Part shown: piece by piece, positions 58,165 to 64,000 of the stretch | Position numbering within the stretch: the stretch's first letter is position 1 | Layout: every line of letters begins with the position of its first letter | Source: Arcticibacterium sp964021845 | GTDB taxonomy: Bacteria > Bacteroidota > Bacteroidia > Cytophagales > Spirosomataceae | Direction: 5' to 3' | Length of the DNA stretch: 64,000 nt | NCBI RefSeq assembly: GCF_964021845.1 | Contig: NZ_CAXHZC010000003.1 | Span: forward strand, 186,001 to 250,000 | Notes under the pieces: model-generated | What the model saw: only the letters and a program-made list of their open reading frames with translations | Database searches by the model: none | Told to the model about the DNA's origin: nothing | Translations under genes and position numbers: made by a program

Positions 58165-59616
58165 CTAAAGCATTCGCCCATTTTCTAAAAGTATCTTCTT
58201 ATTTATTACCGCCGGCAGTTCTTCCACGTTATGCGTAACATAAATCAAGGTTTTATTAAGCTTCGAAACCAGCTCATTCACTAAATCGCGAATAAATACC
58301 ATATGGTTATAATCAAGGTTTTGACAAGCTTCATCAAACAGCAATAATTCGGGGTTTTTCACTAAAGCCCTTGCCAGCAAAACCAACCTTTGCTCACCTG
58401 AAGACAGCTCGCTCAGCAATCGATTCTCAATACTTCCTAAATCCAAAAGCTTGATAATTCTTTCCAATGCTACTTTATCCACATCGCTTAGCTTTTTAAA
58501 TAGGCCAATTGTATCAAAAAGACCAGAAGCTATCACTTTCCAAACCTCCATATTCTTAGGAAAGTAAATATGCATTTCGGGCGACAAGTATCCCGTTCTC
58601 TTCTTTATCTCCCAAATACTCTCTCCTGAACCGCGTCTTTTACCAAAGAGGTATAGCTCGTTTTGATAAGCTTGTGGATTATCTCCTGTTAATAAGCTAA
58701 GTAGTGTACTTTTTCCAGAGCCATTTGGCCCCATCAAGGCCCACTTTTCACCTGCCTTCACTTCCCAGTTCACCTCTTGCAATACAGGCTTATCTCCATA
58801 AACCACCTGTCCATTTACTAGTTTAATGACCGATTCTGATTTAGGTTTTTCCGTCTTAAAATATTGGAGAAGTTCTTGATCAAAATCTAGTTTTAAACCG
58901 CTGTTTTCGTTCTTAGGAAAAGGCCTTTCCGAAACACCACTCAATTTGCCAGCTTTTAACTCGATAACCTTATCAATAGATTCAGGCATATCGTCAACAT
59001 TGGCGACCAAAACCAATCGCACTTTCATACCTTCAAGCAGGTTCTTTAATGCCAATTTACTTTCCTGATCTAGCCCTATAAACGGATTATCCAATAAGAG
59101 AACCTTCGGTTTTTTCAAGAGAGAAAGGGCGATAAGCGACCTTCTTGTTTCTCCGTTAGAAAGCGAAGTGACTTTTCTATCTAGAAGGTGAGCAATATTC
59201 ATTTTCTCTGCCACCTCTTCTACCCAAGCCTTTTCATACGTAGGTTCAGGTAAATCTACAGACTTGCTGTCTACAGTTCCCACGGGCATCACCTGATTCT
59301 GAATTACCTCATAAAGCGTGGGGCCTATTTCAGAGTCGTGAGCGTGGTACCGCTGCTGATAATATTGATAGGCAGGGCCCACAAGCCTATGAAAACCATA
59401 ATCTCTAGGCACTAATTCTATCTCAGAGTAATGTGGCTTTGCTATTTTTCCTTTCCATGGAAAAACCTTTCCCGCCATGGCGTCAATTAGCGTACTCTTT
59501 CCACTTCCGTTCTCTCCTATTATTCCAAAATTTTGGCCTTCGGCTAATTCCAGATTGATGTCGGACAAAACTATGTTCTCTCCTTTTTTGATATAAACTT
59601 GATTGAATAAAATCAT
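58165..59616 (-). CDS. Soluble two-domain ABC ATPase, ModF-like
   Basis: 483 residues with two ATP-binding domains and no membrane helix. Domain 1 has Walker A GENGSGKST, signature SLSNGETRR and Walker B VLLLDNPFIGLD, in which the catalytic Glu is replaced by Asn. Domain 2 has GPNGSGKST, SSGEQRLVLLARAL and LLLFDEACQNLD, with Glu kept. The plan fits ModF/PhrA-like proteins of unknown function rather than importers or ABC-F factors, which have a longer linker. It is divergent from the two hydrolase genes. Confidence 0.85.
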   Translation of the reverse strand: MILFNQVYIKKGENIVLSDINLELAEGQNFGIIGENGSGKSTLIDAMAGKVFPWKGKIAKPHYSEIELVPRDYGFHRLVGPAYQYYQQRYHAHDSEIGPTLYEVIQNQVMPVGTVDSKSVDLPEPTYEKAWVEEVAEKMNIAHLLDRKVTSLSNGETRRSLIALSLLKKPKVLLLDNPFIGLDQESKLALKNLLEGMKVRLVLVANVDDMPESIDKVIELKAGKLSGVSERPFPKNENSGLKLDFDQELLQYFKTEKPKSESVIKLVNGQVVYGDKPVLQEVNWEVKAGEKWALMGPNGSGKSTLLSLLTGDNPQAYQNELYLFGKRRGSGESIWEIKKRTGYLSPEMHIYFPKNMEVWKVIASGLFDTIGLFKKLSDVDKVALERIIKLLDLGSIENRLLSELSSGEQRLVLLARALVKNPELLLFDEACQNLDYNHMVFIRDLVNELVSKLNKTLIYVTHNVEELPAVINKKILLENGRML

Positions 59617-59742
59617 TTGGTAAAATTAGAGTTCTGGTCTTAGAAAAGAATCATTTACAGAAAATAAGTCTGTTAAAACTAACCCGTAGAATTTCTATTT
59701 CTCCTCATTTTTAGTAGTTTTCAATAAACAACCTCATTTAGA

Positions 59743-60597
59743 ATGACTTGGAATATTGTATTCTGGATTCTTGCCTCATACGTAGTTCTGAGTACGCTTG
59801 CATATTTTATTCAAGATTTCTTCATTTTCAAGCCAGAGAAGCTTTCCGCTGATTTTGAATTCAAATACGATTACCCCTTTGAAGAGCTAAACTTTACTGT
59901 TTCAGATAAAGTCACCATAAACGGACTTCGTTTTTTTAGCGAAGAAAAGGAAAAAAATGGCCTTGTCATTTACTTTCATGGAAATACCAGAAGTATTAAA
60001 GGCTGGGCAAAATATTCCCGGGATTTCACGGTACATGGCTATGACGTGCTAATGATTGACTATCGCGGTTTCGGCAAAAGCAGAGGGAAACGCTCTGAAA
60101 AAGCCATGAAAGAAGATGCTCAGCATGTTTACAACAGACTTCGCTATGATTTCGGAATACTTGAAAGTGACATAGTCATTTATGGTCGTTCTTTAGGTTC
60201 AGGCTTCGCCGCAAAACTCGCCTCTTCAAATAAACCTAAAATGCTAATTCTAGATGCTCCATATTATAGCTTCTCAAATTTGACAAGTCGCTTTCTTCCC
60301 TTTCTACCCCTTAGCATCATTCTTCGCTTTAAAATCAGAACGGACGAGTGGCTTAAATACTGCCGCTGCCCTATTTACATTATTCACGGGACAAAAGATT
60401 TATTAATACCGCTGCGTAGCAGCGTTCGTTTGTCAAAAGTGGCTCCATTAAACACACATTTGGCCCCTATTTATGGTGGTGGACATAATAATTTACCCTC
60501 CTTTCCTGAATACCATAGAGTCCTGCGGGATATTTTGCTTGGTCAGTATGACGAGTTTGACAAACAAATCTTAGGTGATATTGGATTCAACACTTAA
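59743..60597 (+). CDS. Alpha/beta hydrolase, BEM46/YfhR-like (first of tandem pair)
   Basis: 284 residues. An N-terminal membrane helix (about 5-25, VFWILASYVVLSTLAYFIQ) anchors a hydrolase domain. The oxyanion region is YFHGNTRSIKGW, the nucleophile Ser is in IYGRSLGSGFAAKLA, the Asp in IHGTKDLLIP and the His in GGGHNNLP. The substrate is unknown; relatives are lipases or peptidases of the membrane surface. It is followed 12 bases later by a related gene. Confidence 0.85.
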   Translation: MTWNIVFWILASYVVLSTLAYFIQDFFIFKPEKLSADFEFKYDYPFEELNFTVSDKVTINGLRFFSEEKEKNGLVIYFHGNTRSIKGWAKYSRDFTVHGYDVLMIDYRGFGKSRGKRSEKAMKEDAQHVYNRLRYDFGILESDIVIYGRSLGSGFAAKLASSNKPKMLILDAPYYSFSNLTSRFLPFLPLSIILRFKIRTDEWLKYCRCPIYIIHGTKDLLIPLRSSVRLSKVAPLNTHLAPIYGGGHNNLPSFPEYHRVLRDILLGQYDEFDKQILGDIGFNT

Positions 60598-60609
60598 TCA
60601 AACAAACAA

Positions 60610-61416
60610 ATGAAATTTCTCAAATGGCTCATTCTTGGCTATTGCCTGATTTTGGTGATGTTATACCTCATTCAAGATTTTGTCATTTTTCGTGCAAACC
60701 CACTTCCTGAGGCTTATCAATTCAAGTTTGAACAGCCCTTTGTTGAGAAAAACTACACTGCCGCTGACGGAACCGAGGTAAACACCTTATTCTTTCCAAC
60801 TTCTCAAAAATCAAAGGGTTTACTCTTTAATAACCACGGAAACAGGAGAAATTTATCTAGATGGGGTCGTTCTGCAGAGCAATTTACAAGTCTAGGTTAT
60901 GACGTTTTCTTTTATGATTACCGCGGTTTTGGAAAAACAAAAGGCAAACCCAGTGAAGAAAATATATTTAGCGATTCGGCTTTCCTATATGAAGAAATGA
61001 AAAAGGAATATAGTGAAGACAGCATCATTGTTTATGGACGCTCGCTAGGCTCAGGGGTCGCTGCAAAACTAGCGGCAGAAAACAACCCTAAAATGTTAAT
61101 TCTTGAAAGTGCCTATTACAGCATGGCGGAAGTGGGAAAAATGCATTTGCCTATTTTCCCTTACAAATTGCTGATAAAGCACCCCTTTGATACTGGCAGC
61201 AGAATTGACAAAGTAAAGTGTGGGGTTAAACTTATACATGGAACAGAGGACAGATTGATTCCTGTGGAATCTAGCTATATGTTGACAAAAAAAATGGGTA
61301 AGTCGCCAGAAGACGTACTTACCCTTTTACCTGGCGGCCATCGTGGTTTATACCGCTTAGACCAATACCAAAAAGTATGGAAGGAGTGGTTGGCTCCAGA
61401 ATTACTTACACCTTAG
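60610..61416 (+). CDS. Alpha/beta hydrolase, BEM46/YfhR-like (second of tandem pair)
   Basis: 268 residues, similar along its whole length to the gene before it: membrane helix, LYLIQDFVIFRANPLP, FFYDYRGFGKTKGKPSE, nucleophile Ser in VYGRSLGSGVAAKLA, Asp in IHGTEDRLIP and His in PGGHRGLY. This points to tandem duplication followed by divergence. Its last 11 bases overlap the end of the RND gene on the other strand. Confidence 0.85.
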   Translation: MKFLKWLILGYCLILVMLYLIQDFVIFRANPLPEAYQFKFEQPFVEKNYTAADGTEVNTLFFPTSQKSKGLLFNNHGNRRNLSRWGRSAEQFTSLGYDVFFYDYRGFGKTKGKPSEENIFSDSAFLYEEMKKEYSEDSIIVYGRSLGSGVAAKLAAENNPKMLILESAYYSMAEVGKMHLPIFPYKLLIKHPFDTGSRIDKVKCGVKLIHGTEDRLIPVESSYMLTKKMGKSPEDVLTLLPGGHRGLYRLDQYQKVWKEWLAPELLTP

Positions 61417-64000
61417 GCGGCAATAACTTATACATCACTGGCGTAACTATTCTGGTTAAAATTAGTGACGAAATCAAACCTCCAATAATTACCAAAGCCA
61501 AGGGAGAGTATAGGGGCGAATGCTCCAAAACTAAAGGTGTTAAACCTCCAATAGCAGTTAAAGTGGTCAATACTATAGGAATGAATCTTGTTTCCCCTGC
61601 TTTTTCAATAGCCGCATCAATACTCAAGCCTTCGTCTGAACGAAGGAAGTTGGTATAGTCTACCAAAAGAATGGAGTTTTTAATCTCTATTCCTGCTAAA
61701 GCAATAATCCCTACCGTAGCTGTAAAAGAAAGGGAGTTTCCTGTTAAATAAAGAATAGTCACTGCCCCAATAATTCCCAATGGAATAACCGACAGGACGA
61801 TAAAAGAGCTTTTAAAGGTTTTAAACTCCAAAATCAAGATGGCCAAAATTCCAAAAATGGTAATGATAATGATGTTCCCTAAGCCCCCAAATGTTTCCTT
61901 TTGACGCTCTACTTCACCAGATATTTGATATCCATAGCCTTCTGGAAAATCTATTTGCTCCAGTTTTTCTAAGAATTCTTCATTGACCGCAGGTGTCAAA
62001 AAACCATCCGCCACAAAAGACGACACCAAAACATAACGCTCCTTATCGTAATGGTTAATGTTGTTTGGAGAGCTCTCAAAATTTACCGTCGCCAATGCTT
62101 TCAAAGGAACCTGAGCACCGTTTCCTGCTAGCACGTAAATCTTGTCAAAAACGTCAAAGGTACTATTGGTAGCATTCTTCAATCCTACATTAATGGCATA
62201 TTCATCTCCTGCTTCATCCCTATATTCTCCGATATTCAAACCGGCAATTGCCATTCTTACACTCTTGTCAATTTCAGAAGTTGGAATACCAAACATTCCT
62301 GCCTTGTCTTTATTTATTTTGACACGGAGGTCCGTATTTATGACCGTAGACGGGTTGTTTATATAAATAGTACCTTCCGTTTCTTTATAGGCATTTTCTA
62401 CTTTGATTGACAAATTCCTTAGCGAATCAATATTATCTCCAAAGACCCTAACCGCTAACGGAGCTGCTACTGGCGGACCTTGCTCAAACTCTTTTACGAT
62501 GATTTTTGCCCCTGGGTAATCCACAAACTTCTCACGAAGCTCGTTTACCAAAACTGTCCTTTCTGGCACTTCGGTATCTTCTTGAAGCTGAACAAACAAC
62601 TGAGCAAATTCAGAACTAGCACCTCCCCTTGGTAAGAGGTTATAATAAATTCTTGGATTGTCTTTACCTATGTTAGAAGCATAGTTTCTTACCAAAGGCT
62701 CTTCTGAAAGTGTTTTTTCTACAAAACGATCGACCTTATCTGTTGTTTCTAAATTTGTTCCTACTGGTGTGGTGATATCTATAAGTAATTGTGGTTTTTC
62801 AGACTTTGGAAAAACACTAATACCAATCACAGGAATTAAAGCTAAGCTTCCGCCAAAAATACAAACAGCAATTAATAGCGTAATGAGCGGTTTTGATAAA
62901 GACCAATGAAGGATTTTACGATAGGAACCTTCAATTCCTTTTTTCATGTATTGTAAAACGATGTTTCCCTCTTCACTGCTGTGCCTTGGCATAATCATAC
63001 TTGCCAAAAATGGAACAATGGTAATAGAAACAAACAAAGACGCCAGTACTGTCGCGATTACAGCCATTGGCAAACTTCTTATAAATTCGCCAGATGCTTC
63101 TGGTAAAAATATTAAGGGTAAGAAAGCGAAAAGTAAGGTTGCTGTACAGCCAACTACCGCAAGTCCAATCTGTTTTGTGGCTAAAACGGCAGCTTCTTTC
63201 CTACTATAACCCTCTCTTAAAAATCTGGCAATGTTTTCAACGACCACAATGGAATCATCAACCACCAAACCTAGGGCAATCACCAAACCAACTACGGAAA
63301 GCTGGTTTATTCCAAAACCCATCAGGTCTAAGCCCGCCAAACCAATGGCTAGTGAAAGCGGAATGGAAACCATAACAATTAAAGCCGCTCTAAACCCTAG
63401 GGGAATTAGTGTAATCATTACTAAAAGAATAGCAATGATAAAGTCACGAGCTAAGCCTAGCAATCGTTTTGAAACGGAATCTGCTTGGTCAAAACTTGTT
63501 TCATAGGTCAAATTTGCTGGTAAGCCTTCTTCAAAACCTGAAATAATAGGTTCAACCTCCGCTTTGACATCAAAAATATTCGTATTGCTTTTTTGCGTAG
63601 CTGTAATAAAAACCGCTCTCTTTCCATTAAGTCTGGCTTTATAAGTTAGCTCCTCATAACCCATAGTCACCTCCGCAATATCTTTCAGGTAAGTCACCTG
63701 TGTACCCGAAGTACTTACAATGGTGTTCTCTATTTCTTCTAAAGACTTATAAGAACCCGAAGTTTTGACGTTCAGTCTTCTTTCGCCAATCTCAATAGAA
63801 CCAGCAGGTATATCAGCATTTTCAGACTGAATTAATCCCATTACTTGATTTATCGGGATTTTATACTGAGCCATTCTGTCGGTATTTAGGGCTATTTTTA
63901 CTTCCCTATTTGGGAAAGCATGAACCTCCGCTCCTTTTATGTCCTTTACTTTTTCTAAGGCTTCCTTTAATTCTTCTGCTTTTTCTTTCATCTCCTGATA
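61406..64000 (-). CDS. RND efflux transporter permease (AcrB-like), C-terminal part
   Basis: The frame is open to the right edge, where it continues upstream of the Met at 63991, so the N-terminal quarter is outside the window. About 864 residues are visible; the whole protein should have 1030-1060. The proton-relay aspartates are in LVVDDSIVVVENIARFLREG, after IALG of helix 4. Other marks are LIPLGFRAALIVMVSIPLSLAIGL, two large periplasmic porter regions, and IGIIALAGIEIKNSILLVDY near the end. Such pumps expel drugs, bile salts or metals using the proton gradient with a membrane-fusion protein. The substrate is unknown. Confidence 0.92.
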   Translation of the reverse strand, partial: YQEMKEKAEELKEALEKVKDIKGAEVHAFPNREVKIALNTDRMAQYKIPINQVMGLIQSENADIPAGSIEIGERRLNVKTSGSYKSLEEIENTIVSTSGTQVTYLKDIAEVTMGYEELTYKARLNGKRAVFITATQKSNTNIFDVKAEVEPIISGFEEGLPANLTYETSFDQADSVSKRLLGLARDFIIAILLVMITLIPLGFRAALIVMVSIPLSLAIGLAGLDLMGFGINQLSVVGLVIALGLVVDDSIVVVENIARFLREGYSRKEAAVLATKQIGLAVVGCTATLLFAFLPLIFLPEASGEFIRSLPMAVIATVLASLFVSITIVPFLASMIMPRHSSEEGNIVLQYMKKGIEGSYRKILHWSLSKPLITLLIAVCIFGGSLALIPVIGISVFPKSEKPQLLIDITTPVGTNLETTDKVDRFVEKTLSEEPLVRNYASNIGKDNPRIYYNLLPRGGASSEFAQLFVQLQEDTEVPERTVLVNELREKFVDYPGAKIIVKEFEQGPPVAAPLAVRVFGDNIDSLRNLSIKVENAYKETEGTIYINNPSTVINTDLRVKINKDKAGMFGIPTSEIDKSVRMAIAGLNIGEYRDEAGDEYAINVGLKNATNSTFDVFDKIYVLAGNGAQVPLKALATVNFESSPNNINHYDKERYVLVSSFVADGFLTPAVNEEFLEKLEQIDFPEGYGYQISGEVERQKETFGGLGNIIIITIFGILAILILEFKTFKSSFIVLSVIPLGIIGAVTILYLTGNSLSFTATVGIIALAGIEIKNSILLVDYTNFLRSDEGLSIDAAIEKAGETRFIPIVLTTLTAIGGLTPLVLEHSPLYSPLALVIIGGLISSLILTRIVTPVMYKLLPPKV

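Noticed and set aside
1..64000. CRISPR arrays, prophage genes or insertion sequences
   Set aside because: No regularly spaced direct repeats, no cas, integrase, transposase or phage structural genes were seen anywhere.

Overview
The window looks like a chromosomal segment from a member of the Bacteroidota, most likely a Cytophagales-type gliding or environmental bacterium. This is inferred from several signs. Most genes lack Shine-Dalgarno sequences and have A-rich leaders. Several promoters match the Bacteroidota pattern TTG-N19-21-TAnnTTTG. A secreted protein carries a type IX secretion type B tail. atpD-atpC stand apart from the rest of the ATP synthase genes. Glycogen synthase is of the GT3 type, ribosomal protein S2 has a long acidic/basic tail, and the two-component pair resembles RprX/RprY. 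The DNA is AT-rich and no phage, insertion sequence or CRISPR array was seen.

Layout. 1-11 kb (all minus strand) is a surface-glycan locus: a partial SDR gene, an aldo/keto reductase, pseC-like and pseB-like genes for a pseudaminic-acid-type sugar, a Wzz-like chain-length protein, a Wza/SLBB exporter and a TviB/WbpO-like nucleotide-sugar dehydrogenase. It is joined without a gap to batA, murQ and an M20 dipeptidase. 11-31.5 kb is mostly housekeeping: plsY, GT3 glycogen synthase, ruvB, a large PKD/T9SS protein, def, an omega-amidase, a GH3 enzyme, atpDC, a GT87-like membrane glycosyltransferase, a DksA-like regulator, two FKBP lipoproteins, nrnA, ndk, ruvX, a MoeB-rhodanese fusion, an L-Ala-D/L-Glu epimerase and lipB. 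31.6-36.4 kb (plus strand) holds yraN, a solitary mraY and the translation run rplM-rpsI-rpsB-tsf, whose 5' leader is long and strongly structured. 36.5-46.7 kb (minus) holds htrA, hsp20, a vanadium-haloperoxidase-like lipoprotein, a beta-lactamase-like lipoprotein, mreBCD and a response regulator/kinase pair. 46.9-52.7 kb (plus) holds uxaB, tRNA-Val(UAC), an NCS1 transporter and a penicillin acylase. 52.7-53.85 kb is the only clearly non-housekeeping patch: an unknown membrane protein between two stretches rich in short palindromes. 53.85-64 kb holds an AraC regulator, an acyl-CoA dehydrogenase with a large palindrome in its promoter, a FabG-like SDR, gcvT, a soluble two-domain ABC ATPase, two tandem alpha/beta hydrolases and the C-terminal part of an RND efflux pump.

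How it fits together. The glycan genes appear to make and export an acidic polysaccharide, or to decorate surface proteins. MurQ, the dipeptidase, the Ala-Glu epimerase, MraY and MreBCD all concern the cell wall. RplM, RpsI, RpsB and Tsf form a translation run with probable RNA-level control. No clear new multi-gene defence or metabolic system was found. The most promising leads are regulatory: the rplM leader, paired dyads upstream of hsp20, the palindrome over the -33 element of the acyl-CoA dehydrogenase promoter, and the palindrome-rich patch near 53.6 kb. All functions are inferred from reading motifs; no database search was possible.
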